Source of the DNA: Brevinematales bacterium
Lineage (GTDB): Bacteria; Spirochaetota; Brevinematia; Brevinematales; GWF1-51-8
DNA length: 51,111 nucleotides
Assembly: GCA_013177895.1 (NCBI GenBank)
Contig: JABLXV010000016.1
Coordinates: 1-51,111 of the forward strand
Direction: 5' to 3'
Of this stretch, positions 14,519-22,706 are shown in pieces. Position numbers and translations under genes: made by a program. The notes beneath the pieces were generated by a model that made no database searches, was not told the origin of the DNA, and saw only the letters and a program-made list of their open reading frames with translations. Each line of letters opens with the position of its first letter. Position 1 is the first letter of the stretch.

Positions 14519-16789
14519 ATGACTAGAGATATCGATATGATACACGGGGTATATGACGGACTGCGTGGAAAGGTGGAATCCGCGCGAAAGGCCGCCGGAC
14601 ATCCGTTGACGCTGACCGAAAAGATACTCTATTCCCATCTCGCGGAAGCCCCGTCGGGCGAGCTCAAGCGCGGTTCCGATTACGCGATGCTTAATCCCGA
14701 CCGTGTGGCGATGCAGGATGTGACCGGACAGATGGCGATTTTACAGTTTATGACCGCGGGGATGCCCCGCACGGCTGTTCCCGCGACGGTTCACTGCGAC
14801 CACCTGGTAGAAGCATGCTACGGCGCTAAGGAAGACCTTCGTACGGCGTTAGATAACAATAAAGAAGTTTATTCGTTCCTCGAAAGCGTCACCGCGAAGT
14901 ACGGTATCGGATTCTGGAAGCCCGGCGCGGGCATTATTCACCAGATCGTGCTGGAAAACTACGCGTTCCCCGGCGGACTGATGATCGGCACCGATTCGCA
15001 TACTCCCAACGCGGGCGGGCTGGGAATGCTCGCGATCGGCGTGGGCGGCGCGGATGCCGTCGATGTAATGTCCGGGATGCCGTGGGAACTGCTGGTGCCG
15101 AAGATCTACGGCGTGCGCCTGACAGGGCGTCTGAACGGATGGACGTCCGCGAAGGATATTATCCTGCACCTCCTGGGTCTCCTGACAGTCGAGGGCGGTA
15201 CGGGCGCGGTGATGGAGTATTTCGGCGACGGCGCGGCATCGTTATCCGCGACAGGGAAGGCGACTGTGACCAATATGGGCGCGGAACTGGGCGCGACCGC
15301 GTCGGTGTTCCCGTTCGATAAGAAGCACGCGGAGTACCTGAAAGCCACCGGGCGCGCGGATGTCGCGGAAATGGCGGAAAAACTCGCGGATTGTCTCTCG
15401 CCCGACGCGGAGGTGGTGAAGAATCCCGATAAGTATTATGATAAAGTGATCGATATAGACCTTTCCGCGCTCGAGCCGTATATCAACGGGCCGTTTACGC
15501 CGGATAAGGCGATACCCATATCGAAGATGAAGGACGCGGTACGCGAGAACGGGTATCCCGCGCAGTTGTCGGCGGCGCTTTTAGGGAGCTGCACCAACGC
15601 GAGCTACGAGGATATCGATAAATCGGCGCAGATCGCGCGTCAGGCGCTCGATAAGGGGATGAAAGCCCGCTCGAAGTTCTATATTTCGCCCGGTTCCGAC
15701 CGAGTCCGCGCGACTGTCGAGAAGGAAGGCCAGCTCGCGACCCTCAAGAGCTTCGGCGCGGTCATCCTCGCCAACGCCTGCGGGCCGTGCATCGGGATGT
15801 GGAACCGCAAGGATGTGCCGATGGGGCTTGCGAACACGATAGTGACCTCGTTCAACCGTAACTTCAAGAAGCGCGCCGACGGGAATCCCGCGACCCATGC
15901 GTTCGTATCGGCCCCGGAAATACTGACCGCGATGGCTATCGCCGGGAACGTGACCTTCGACCCGTCGAGCGACCCCGTGTCCATCCGTTACGGCGAGGAA
16001 GGGTTCATGCTCAAGCCGCCAGTGGCGCGCGAGCTTCCCGCGAAGTTCGAGAACGAGGAGATCGGTATGATCGAGCCTCCCGTCGACGGTTCGGGCATCG
16101 AGGTAAGCGTCGACCCGTCGAGCGACCGTCTCCAGCTTCTCGCGCCGTTTGAGAAGTGGGACGGCAGCGATATAGAAAACGTACCCGTGATGATAAAGAT
16201 CAAGGGAAAGTGCACCACCGACCATATTTCCCCGGCGGGCGAATGGCTGAAATACCGCGGGCATCTGCGGAATATCTCGCGGAATATGTACCTCGGGGCG
16301 GTGAACGCCTATACGGGAGACGCCGGGCGGACGAAAAATATTCTGAACGGCGCGGTGGATACTCCCGCGGCAGTGGCGGCGGACTATCAATCGAAGGGTA
16401 AGGGATGGGTCGTGATCGGCGATTCGAATATCGGGGAGGGTTCGTCCCGCGAACATGCCGCGATGGAACCGCGTTTCCTCGGATGCCGAGCCGTGATCGC
16501 GAGGAGTTTCGCGCGTATCCATGAGACCAACCTTAAGAAGCAGGGGGTTCTCGCGCTGACGTTCGCCGACCCGTCGGACTACGATAAAATCCGCGAAGAC
16601 GACACAGTTTCCGTCCGCGGGCTGAAGGATTTCGCGCCCGGGAAGAACCTGACGCTGGAAATCACGCATTCCGATAAATCGTCCGAGACCGCCGCGCTCA
16701 AGCACACGTTCAGCGCGAACCAGATTGAGTGGTTTGTCGCCGGCAGCGCGTTGAATCTGATCGCGAAGTCGGTGAAAGGGTCGAAATAA
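14519..16789 (+). CDS. Aconitate hydratase, mitochondrial type
   Basis: 756 residues; AAGGAG six bases before the ATG. It interconverts citrate and isocitrate in the TCA cycle with a 4Fe-4S cluster. Visible hallmarks: VTGQMAILQFM, VPATVHCDHLVEA, GTDSHTPNAGGLGMLAIGVGGADAV (split here by description only), LLGSCTNASYED (cluster Cys about 357), ANACGPCIG (cluster Cys about 421 and 424), the swivel-domain KGKCTTDHISPAG and GDSNIGEGSSREHAA. The length and motif variants match the roughly 750-residue mitochondrial-type family rather than the roughly 890-residue AcnA or the AcnB types. It has its own promoter and is followed by the TPP riboswitch, so it is not part of the thiamine operon. Confidence 0.93.
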   Translation: MTRDIDMIHGVYDGLRGKVESARKAAGHPLTLTEKILYSHLAEAPSGELKRGSDYAMLNPDRVAMQDVTGQMAILQFMTAGMPRTAVPATVHCDHLVEACYGAKEDLRTALDNNKEVYSFLESVTAKYGIGFWKPGAGIIHQIVLENYAFPGGLMIGTDSHTPNAGGLGMLAIGVGGADAVDVMSGMPWELLVPKIYGVRLTGRLNGWTSAKDIILHLLGLLTVEGGTGAVMEYFGDGAASLSATGKATVTNMGAELGATASVFPFDKKHAEYLKATGRADVAEMAEKLADCLSPDAEVVKNPDKYYDKVIDIDLSALEPYINGPFTPDKAIPISKMKDAVRENGYPAQLSAALLGSCTNASYEDIDKSAQIARQALDKGMKARSKFYISPGSDRVRATVEKEGQLATLKSFGAVILANACGPCIGMWNRKDVPMGLANTIVTSFNRNFKKRADGNPATHAFVSAPEILTAMAIAGNVTFDPSSDPVSIRYGEEGFMLKPPVARELPAKFENEEIGMIEPPVDGSGIEVSVDPSSDRLQLLAPFEKWDGSDIENVPVMIKIKGKCTTDHISPAGEWLKYRGHLRNISRNMYLGAVNAYTGDAGRTKNILNGAVDTPAAVAADYQSKGKGWVVIGDSNIGEGSSREHAAMEPRFLGCRAVIARSFARIHETNLKKQGVLALTFADPSDYDKIREDDTVSVRGLKDFAPGKNLTLEITHSDKSSETAALKHTFSANQIEWFVAGSALNLIAKSVKGSK

Positions 16790-16800
16790 TCGGCGAATAT

Positions 16801-16828
16801 TTGTGTTTTTCTGGAAAAGCGATATAAT
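16801..16828 (+). promoter_or_regulatory. Promoter of the thiamine operon
   Basis: TTGTGT (16801-16806), 16-base spacer, TATAAT (16823-16828), ten bases before the riboswitch. Confidence 0.65.
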
Positions 16829-16837
16829 AAGTATGTT

Positions 16838-16912
16838 CCGTTAGGGGTGCCCGTCGCGGGCTGAGAGAATACCCTTGGACCTGATCCGGGTTATACCGGC
16901 GTAGGGAAACGG
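16838..16912 (+). promoter_or_regulatory. TPP riboswitch (THI element)
   Basis: The conserved THI-box blocks are present in order: AGGGGTGCC, GGGCTGAGAGAATACCC, GGACCTGATCCGGG, TTATACCGGCGTAGGGAA. The closing stem P1 is CCGTT (16838-16842) with AACGG (16908-16912). Binding of thiamine pyrophosphate should stabilise P1 and switch off the thi genes downstream. Confidence 0.96.
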
Positions 16913-16949
16913 TTAAAACATAACCATAACCGGCGCCAGCCGGTTTTTT
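16910..16949 (+). terminator. Riboswitch-controlled terminator/antiterminator
   Basis: AACCGGC (16928-16934)/GCCGGTT (16939-16945) with a GCCA loop and six T residues forms an intrinsic terminator. CGGTTA (16910-16915) can instead pair with TAACCG (16927-16932), breaking it. CGG at 16910-16912 is also the end of P1, so TPP binding frees the terminator: transcription stops when TPP is plentiful. Confidence 0.85.
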
Positions 16950-16962
16950 ATTTGGAGGGACG

Positions 16963-17163
16963 ATGATCAATATCCGTATTAACGGCGAGACGAAGGCGAT
17001 CGAGCCGATGAATGTCGGCGAACTGGTCAGGGCGCAGGGGTATTCTTACGATAAAGTCGCGCTGGAATACAATATGGTAGTGCTGCCGAAAAATCTCTGG
17101 ACGGAGACGTTGATAAAGGACGGCGATATTTTTGAAATCGTCAGCTTTGTGGGAGGCGGATAA
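16963..17163 (+). CDS. thiS: Sulfur carrier protein ThiS
   Basis: 66 residues, ubiquitin-like fold (MINIRINGE at the start, VALEYNMVVLP in the middle) ending in the essential Gly-Gly (VGGG). The C-terminal Gly is adenylated by ThiF and then converted to a thiocarboxylate that donates sulfur to the thiazole ring of thiamine. GGAGGG precedes the ATG, just after the riboswitch terminator. The stop codon overlaps the thiG start by one base. Confidence 0.95.
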   Translation: MINIRINGETKAIEPMNVGELVRAQGYSYDKVALEYNMVVLPKNLWTETLIKDGDIFEIVSFVGGG

Positions 17164-17933
17164 TGAGCGATAACCTGATACTGGGCGGGAAGGAGTTTCG
17201 TTCGAGATTTTTCGTCGGCACGGGTAAATTTTCCAGTTCGCGGCTGATTCCCGATGTCGTCCGAGTGAGCGGTACGGAACTTGTGACGGTCGCGGTGCGC
17301 CGGGTCAATCCCGATGCGGGCGAGGAGAATATGCTGAAATTTATCCCCGAGGGTGTGACCGTGATGGCGAACACGTCCGGGGCGCGCACCGCAGACGAGG
17401 CGGTACGTATCGCGCGGCTCGCCCGTGAGATGGGATGCGGGAATTTCGTGAAAATCGAGGTCATCCGCGATATGAAGTACCTGTTCCCGGACAACGAGGA
17501 GACGCTTGCCGCGACAAAGACCCTCGCCGCCGAGGGATTCGCCGTACTGCCGTACATTTCGCCCGACCCGGTGATTTGCAGGAAGCTCGAGGACGCAGGC
17601 GCGGCGGCGGTGATGCCGCTCGGTTCGCCGATCGGCACCAATCGCGGGATCAGGACGCGCGAGCTGATAGAGATCATCATCGAGAATTCGAACGTCCCTG
17701 TCGTGGTGGATGCCGGGATAGGTCTGCCGTCGCACGCGGCGGAGGCGATGGAGATGGGCGCGGACGCGGTGCTGGTGAATACCGCTGTCGCGACCGCGGA
17801 AGACCCTGTGATTATCGCGGAGGCTTTCGCGCTTGCGATTCGCGCGGGCCGGATGGCGTTTCTCGCGAACGCGCGCGCCCCGCGTAAAGAAGCGTCCGCG
17901 AGTTCGCCGTTAACGGGCTTCCTCGGGGAGTGA
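17163..17933 (+). CDS. thiG: Thiazole synthase ThiG
   Basis: 256 residues, TIM-barrel enzyme that condenses deoxyxylulose-5-phosphate, dehydroglycine and ThiS thiocarboxylate into the thiazole phosphate. The Schiff-base lysine is Lys97 in NFVKIEVI. Other family motifs: FFVGTGKF, TVAVRRVNP, PLGSPIGTNRGI, VPVVVDAGIGLPSHAAEAMEMGADAV (shown here in pieces: VVVDAGIGLP and MEMGADAVLVNTA). The length is normal. It overlaps thiS by one base; a dispersed repeat region of about 190 bases separates it from thiH, an unusual interruption in the operon. Confidence 0.95.
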   Translation: MSDNLILGGKEFRSRFFVGTGKFSSSRLIPDVVRVSGTELVTVAVRRVNPDAGEENMLKFIPEGVTVMANTSGARTADEAVRIARLAREMGCGNFVKIEVIRDMKYLFPDNEETLAATKTLAAEGFAVLPYISPDPVICRKLEDAGAAAVMPLGSPIGTNRGIRTRELIEIIIENSNVPVVVDAGIGLPSHAAEAMEMGADAVLVNTAVATAEDPVIIAEAFALAIRAGRMAFLANARAPRKEASASSPLTGFLGE

Positions 17934-18119
17934 CGGTATGTCACCGCGAGCGAAGCGCGGCGGTCGATGATAAAAAGATGCGGCAAATAGATTGCTTCTG
18001 CCGCGCTTCAAAAAATATTGTTGCGCGGTATCGCAATGACAGGGATGCATGTCACCCTTCGACCGGCTCAGGGTGACGGGGGATTTGACTGATAACGGAA
18101 ATCTACTGAGAGAAGGATT
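17934..18119. repeat. Repeat-filled gap inside the thiamine operon
   Basis: Contains a GTCACCGCGAGCGAAGCGCGG unit start (shortened here) at 17940, an inverted copy of the hairpin repeat (17990-18040) and GTCACCCTTCGACCGG with its partner CAGGGTGAC (18051-18076). No coding frame and no T-run terminator are seen, so read-through from thiG to thiH is possible. Confidence 0.65.
17990..18040 (-). repeat. Dispersed palindromic repeat, copy 3 (inverted)
   Basis: GATTGCTTCTGCCGCGCTTC, A/T-rich loop, then TTGCGCGGTATCGCAATGAC: the reverse complement of the element at 33311. Confidence 0.8.
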
Positions 18120-19223
18120 ATGAATATACAGGATATGATCGAAAAATGGAATTCGTTTGACTTCGAGGGATACTTCAGCAAGGTTACGGACGGGGATATC
18201 GGGAACGCGCTCGCGCGGGAGCATTCCGACGAGTACGACCTGCTCGCGCTCCTTTCACCCGCCGCGGATAAATATCTCGAACAGATGGCGCGGAAGGCGC
18301 GCGAATTGACCGTCCGGCACTTCGGGAGGGTGATTCAGCTCTATATCCCGCTCTATCTCGCGAATTTCTGCTCGAACTCGTGCGTCTACTGCGGGTTCAG
18401 CGCGCGGAACCGTTTCGAACGGTCGAAACTCTCGATGGACGAGATCGAGTCGAACGCGGCGGAGATCGCGCGGACGGGAATGAAACATCTGCTGATACTG
18501 ACCGGGGAGTCCCGCAAGGATACCCCGCCGGAATATATTGCCGACGCGGTACGCCGCCTGCGGAAGTATTTCCCGTCGGTGTCGATCGAGGTTTACCCGA
18601 TGGAGAAGGACGAATACCGGATGCTGAAGGACGCCGGGGTGGACGGGTTGACCATTTATCAGGAGACCTACGACAGGAAAGTTTATTCCGAGGTGCATCC
18701 TGCGGGCAGGAAGCGCGATTACGCCTACCGTTTGGATACTCCCGCGCGCGGCGCGGAAGCGGGATTCCGCTGGGTGAATATCGGCGCGCTTTACGGACTC
18801 GCCGATCCCGCGAAGGAAGCGTTCATGTCCGCCCTCCATGCGAAATACCTCCAGAATAAATACATCGATACTGAAATCAGTCTATCGTTACCCCGGATGA
18901 ACGAGGCCGAGGGCGGGTATCATGCGAAATATACCCTCGGCGACCGCGATTATGTAAAAACGATGCTCGCGTTTCGGATATTTCTCCCGCGCGCGGGGAT
19001 AACCCTGTCCACACGCGAACGCGCGGAGTTCCGCGACCGGTTACTCCCGCTCGGTATCACCCGGATTTCCGCGGGGTCGATGACCACTGTCGGCGGGTAC
19101 GATGTTCACAGCGCGGACGTGCCGCAGTTCGAGGTTTCCGACTGCCGGAGCGTGGACGAGGTGGTGAAGGCAATAGCCGCCAACGGCTACGAGCCCGTGT
19201 TCCAGGATTGGGTCGCCCTATGA
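18120..19223 (+). CDS. thiH: 2-iminoacetate synthase ThiH (radical SAM)
   Basis: 367 residues. Radical SAM enzyme that splits tyrosine into p-cresol and dehydroglycine, which ThiG uses for the thiazole ring. The cluster motif CxxxCxxC is at Cys84, Cys88 and Cys91 (FCSNSCVYCGF), followed by the BATS-type C-terminal region (ISAGSMTTVGGY near 320-331, EPVFQDW at the end). The use of ThiH rather than the oxygen-dependent ThiO fits an anaerobic or microaerobic lifestyle. Its stop overlaps the thiF start (ATGA at 19220-19223). Confidence 0.95.
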   Translation: MNIQDMIEKWNSFDFEGYFSKVTDGDIGNALAREHSDEYDLLALLSPAADKYLEQMARKARELTVRHFGRVIQLYIPLYLANFCSNSCVYCGFSARNRFERSKLSMDEIESNAAEIARTGMKHLLILTGESRKDTPPEYIADAVRRLRKYFPSVSIEVYPMEKDEYRMLKDAGVDGLTIYQETYDRKVYSEVHPAGRKRDYAYRLDTPARGAEAGFRWVNIGALYGLADPAKEAFMSALHAKYLQNKYIDTEISLSLPRMNEAEGGYHAKYTLGDRDYVKTMLAFRIFLPRAGITLSTRERAEFRDRLLPLGITRISAGSMTTVGGYDVHSADVPQFEVSDCRSVDEVVKAIAANGYEPVFQDWVAL

Positions 19224-19765
19224 AGGTCGGGATTGCCGGGGCAGGCGGTCTCGGGAGCAATATCGCGATGCATCTCGTCCGCGCGGGGGTGTCCGGCATC
19301 GTGATCGCGGACTTCGACGTTGTCGAGGAAAGCAACCTGAACCGTCAGTTCTATTTCCGCGACCAGATCGGGATGAAAAAGACCGAGGCGGTCGTAGTCA
19401 ACCTGAAACGCATCGATCCCGGCGCGGAGATTAACGCGGTGGATATCAGGCTGGATAGCGAAAATATCGCGGGGGTATTCGCGGACTGCGGGATAGTCGC
19501 TGAGGCGTTCGACCGCGCGGACTGCAAGGCGATGCTGCTGAATGCGCTCGGCGGCGCGGGGAAGAAGATTGTCGCCGCGTCCGGGGTTGCCGGGCTATAT
19601 ACAGAAGGGATACGGACGCGCGGGTTCGGGGAAAATATTAAAATTATCGGGGATTTCGTCTCGGACAACACGCTGAAACCGCTTTATTCCGCGAAAGTCG
19701 GGACGGCGGCCGCGATAATGGCCGGGATTATCCTCGAATGGATGGGATATGCCGATGAAAAATAA
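19220..19765 (+). CDS. thiF: ThiS adenylyltransferase ThiF, short type
   Basis: 181 residues from ATG 19220, which overlaps the thiH stop. E1-like Rossmann core: VGIAGAGGLGSNIAMHLVRAG, DFDVVEESNLNRQF (with the Arg that binds ATP), and VAEAFDRADCK. It activates the ThiS C-terminus with ATP. It lacks the C-terminal zinc-binding CxxC pairs of the E. coli ThiF/MoeB type and matches the short family found next to thiH in anaerobes. A longer frame starting at 19208 adds only four residues inside thiH and is rejected. Confidence 0.92.
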   Translation: MKVGIAGAGGLGSNIAMHLVRAGVSGIVIADFDVVEESNLNRQFYFRDQIGMKKTEAVVVNLKRIDPGAEINAVDIRLDSENIAGVFADCGIVAEAFDRADCKAMLLNALGGAGKKIVAASGVAGLYTEGIRTRGFGENIKIIGDFVSDNTLKPLYSAKVGTAAAIMAGIILEWMGYADEK

Positions 19766-20402
19766 AATATTACCGCATGGGGTTTACGCGATCACCGCTG
19801 AGCAATTTTCCGGCGGGCGGAAAAATACCGATGCCGCGCGGGATATGGCCGGGGGCGGGGCGAAGGTAATCCAATACCGGCAGAAGCACGGGAAAAGCCC
19901 GCGCGAGATGCTCGACGAATGCCGCGAAATACGTAAAATAACCCGCGATTACGGGGTGATCTTCATTGTGAACGATTATATCGATATCGCGATACTTTCC
20001 GGGGCGGACGGGATTCATGTCGGGCAGGACGATCTTCCGCTGAACGAGGTACGCAGGCTCGCCCCGGAGATGATAATAGGGGTGTCCACCCATTCGCCGG
20101 AGCAGGCGCAAACCGCTATGCGCGACGGGGCGGATTATATCGGGGTCGGCCCGTTATACGAAACCCATACCAAGACGGACGTGATTGCGCCGGTGGGGTT
20201 GGGGTATCTCGAGTATGTCGCGGCGAATATCAAGATGCCGTATGTCGCGATAGGCGGGATCAAGATGCATAATCTGCGGGATGTGCTCGAGCGCGGGGCG
20301 AAAACAGTCGCGATGGTGACCGAAATTGTCGAGGCGGAGGATATCGCGCAACGGGTACGCGAGATCAGGCGGATAATGGAAGATTACGGGATTACTGGGT
20401 GA
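19749..20402 (+). CDS. thiE: Thiamine-phosphate synthase ThiE
   Basis: 217 residues. TIM-barrel enzyme that joins the thiazole phosphate to HMP pyrophosphate to give thiamine phosphate. Motifs: VIQYRQKHGK, FIVNDYIDIA, GADGIHVGQDDLP, IIGVSTHSPEQA, ADYIGVGPLYETHTK and AIGGI. It overlaps thiF by 17 bases; ATG 19755 is an alternative start two codons later. thiC, thiD and thiL are not in the window, so the pyrimidine branch must be encoded elsewhere. Its 3' end overlaps the convergent DUF3108 gene by 11 bases. Confidence 0.94.
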   Translation: MPMKNKILPHGVYAITAEQFSGGRKNTDAARDMAGGGAKVIQYRQKHGKSPREMLDECREIRKITRDYGVIFIVNDYIDIAILSGADGIHVGQDDLPLNEVRRLAPEMIIGVSTHSPEQAQTAMRDGADYIGVGPLYETHTKTDVIAPVGLGYLEYVAANIKMPYVAIGGIKMHNLRDVLERGAKTVAMVTEIVEAEDIAQRVREIRRIMEDYGITG

Positions 20403-21162
20403 TTATCGTTTTGCCGGGCAGGTAGCTCTTCAGTTCGACGTCGAAATTGATGCTCTGCGAGGACGCTGAGTAGGACGGCACTTTCAGCAGAATGGGAATC
20501 CGTTCCGGCGTGTTCAGGATGCTGACCTGGAAATTCATCCCCCCGACTTCCTCGAGGTGAATCACGCCCTTCTGTTTACCCTTGAAGCTGATGGTCTTAT
20601 ACTGAGGCTTGAACACCGTCTTGGTGGGCGTCTCGCCGAAAAGGTACATGATCTCGATATTCAGTTTGTTATTGATATAATAATCGTAATCGATCAGGCG
20701 GACGAACTGAATGAGCGAGTAAAAATTCAGTATTGATTGCCCCTCGTACTTGATGACCGTCGTACCGCTTCCGCCCTTGTCGTGCTTATACTCGATCTTG
20801 CCGGGATAGAACGTGAAAAACATGTGGTCGACCCAGTCGCCTTCCTTAATCCATTTTTCGTTATATAACGGGGTAATATCCTTCGGCAGGAAGTAGGTGA
20901 TCTCGCGGTCGTTCAGGTTATACACCGACGAGACGAACTGCGAGGATTTGATGGAGCCGCTGCCGACTATGACCTGTTTGCCCTTGTATTCCTTTTTAGA
21001 ATCGATCGTGATAATCTGGTCGCCCAGATACGCGCCCAGCGCGGATACGGAATAAATCAGCTTTTCGCCGAGTTTCAGGGGATAATTTTTCGATAGTTTA
21101 ATTTCGGAATAACCGGGGATTAAAAACAAAATAAGCAGAAGGGAGGCGAATAGAAACCTCAT
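20392..21162 (-). CDS. DUF3108-family exported protein
   Basis: 256 residues with a signal peptide (MRFLFASLLLILFLIPGYS). The body is rich in beta strands and fits DUF3108: LKLGEKLIYSVSALGAYLGDQ at the N-terminus (shown in short form here: GEKLIYSV), then GDWVDHMFFTFYPGKIEY, and a C-terminal VPSYSASSQSINFDVELKSYLPG. DUF3108 proteins are envelope proteins of unknown function in diderm bacteria. Its start overlaps the stop of the upstream repeat protein by four bases, indicating translational coupling and perhaps a joint envelope role. Confidence 0.72.
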   Translation of the reverse strand: MRFLFASLLLILFLIPGYSEIKLSKNYPLKLGEKLIYSVSALGAYLGDQIITIDSKKEYKGKQVIVGSGSIKSSQFVSSVYNLNDREITYFLPKDITPLYNEKWIKEGDWVDHMFFTFYPGKIEYKHDKGGSGTTVIKYEGQSILNFYSLIQFVRLIDYDYYINNKLNIEIMYLFGETPTKTVFKPQYKTISFKGKQKGVIHLEEVGGMNFQVSILNTPERIPILLKVPSYSASSQSINFDVELKSYLPGKTIITQ

Positions 21163-22613
21163 TTTTTCTTGCTCTCTTTAAGTTTTATCAGTTCTCCGCG
21201 CGCCATTTCCTCGACCGCCTCATGCGCATCGTTGATCTTATCGCGCTCGATTATCTCGCGGCGCATCAATTCTTCGACCATCTCATGCGCGCGGTTAATC
21301 ATATCCTTCTCGATCAGCGCTTTCCGCTGGAGTTCCTCGACAATCTGGTGTGCCTGGTTGATTTTATCCTCGTCGATCATCTGCCTTCTGGAAAGCTCTT
21401 CGACAATTTCATGGGCGCTGATGATCTTATCGCGGTCTATCAGTTCCTGCCGCGCTAATTCTTCGACTATTTCATATGCCTGATTGGTCATATCTTTATC
21501 TAACAGTTCGTGCCGCGCGAATTCCTCGACAATTTCATGGGCGCGGTTGATTTTATCCATCTCGATCAGTTCTTTACGCGCGAGCTCCTCAACCATCTCG
21601 TGAGCCTCGTTCAAACGGTCGAGATCCTGCAATTCCTGCCGCGCGAGTTCCTCGACCCGTTCGTAGGCGCTCTTGATCTGGTCGTCGAACACCCGTTCGT
21701 CGCGGACAAAATCCTGTAACGATTCGTAAGCCTTGATGATTTTCAGCAGGTCGATCATCTGGTGACGCTTCCAGTCGTCGAGCGCTTCGTATGCGCGGAG
21801 CATTTTATCGTCGATAATCCGTTCCTTACGGTGGAATTCCTCGATACGTTCGTAAGCCTCGAGAAGTTTCAGGATATCGGAAACGGAGGTGGTATACCCC
21901 ATGGAGGTCTCGAATTTCTTGGCAAGCCCGATGTCGTCGACCAGAACGACCTTCGCTTCGCGCTTCTCCTTGATCATCTCCTGCCGCGCGAGTTCCGCGA
22001 CCACCTCGAATGCGCGGGTGATATGATCGCGGTCGATCAGTTCCTTGCGGGCGAGCTGTTCGACAACCAGATGGGCGTTGATCGCCTGGTTGGCGTCCTT
22101 CAGTTCCTTGCGGGCGAGTTCGAACGCGTTCTCGAATGCGTCTATCGTCTTATCTTTCTGGATTTGTTCGGTGCGGCTGAGTTCTTCGGCGATCTCCATC
22201 GCTTTGATGGCCTGATCTTTACTCAGGAGTTCCTGACGGGCGAGCTCTTCCACCAATTCGTGGGCGCGGATTTCCTTCTCTTTATCGATCCGTTCCTTGC
22301 GCGACATTTCCTCGACCACTTCATGCGCGCGGATTGCGTTGGTCTTATCGAGGAGTTCCTGGCGGGCGAGCTCCTCCACCAGTTCGTATGCCTGAAGCGC
22401 CGCGTCCTTCTGGATCATATCCTTACGCGCCATTTCCTCGGCGATTTCATGCGCGCTCAGCATCTCGTCGCGCTCCATCAGTTCCTTACGGCTGAAATCG
22501 GACACGCGTTCGTACATGAATATTATTTTATCCGCTTGTTCGAGCTTCTTTTTTAGTTCAGAATTTTCTTTCTTCATTTCTTCGAGCACATGTTTCCTGT
22601 CAAGGATGCTCAT
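21159..22613 (-). CDS. Helical protein of eighteen 21-residue repeats
   Basis: 484 residues, SD GGAGG six bases before the ATG. After a 41-residue helical head come eight exact-length 21-residue repeats (42-209), a 52-residue break (210-261), ten more repeats (262-471) and a 13-residue lysine-rich tail. The repeat consensus is RKELIDRDKINRAHEIVEELA: highly charged and helical, with A-H-E and V-E-E-L-A positions nearly invariant. There is no indel in either array. No signal peptide or membrane segment is seen, so it is probably cytoplasmic. The repeats could form a long coiled coil or a helical rod, perhaps a cytoskeletal or scaffold element. I know no named family with this repeat. Confidence 0.85.
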   Translation of the reverse strand: MSILDRKHVLEEMKKENSELKKKLEQADKIIFMYERVSDFSRKELMERDEMLSAHEIAEEMARKDMIQKDAALQAYELVEELARQELLDKTNAIRAHEVVEEMSRKERIDKEKEIRAHELVEELARQELLSKDQAIKAMEIAEELSRTEQIQKDKTIDAFENAFELARKELKDANQAINAHLVVEQLARKELIDRDHITRAFEVVAELARQEMIKEKREAKVVLVDDIGLAKKFETSMGYTTSVSDILKLLEAYERIEEFHRKERIIDDKMLRAYEALDDWKRHQMIDLLKIIKAYESLQDFVRDERVFDDQIKSAYERVEELARQELQDLDRLNEAHEMVEELARKELIEMDKINRAHEIVEEFARHELLDKDMTNQAYEIVEELARQELIDRDKIISAHEIVEELSRRQMIDEDKINQAHQIVEELQRKALIEKDMINRAHEMVEELMRREIIERDKINDAHEAVEEMARGELIKLKESKKK

Positions 22614-22654
22614 GGGAAACCTCCCTGAGTATAAATTCCTTCGTGTGATACGAT

Positions 22655-22683
22655 AGCATATAACAGATTTCCATTTTTAGCAA
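22655..22683 (-). promoter_or_regulatory. Promoter of the 21-residue-repeat gene
   Basis: On the minus strand TTGCTA (22683-22678), 17-base spacer, TATGCT (22660-22655), about 40 bases before the ATG. Confidence 0.5.
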
Positions 22684-22706
22684 CTATTTTTTTATATCGC
22701 CGGAAA

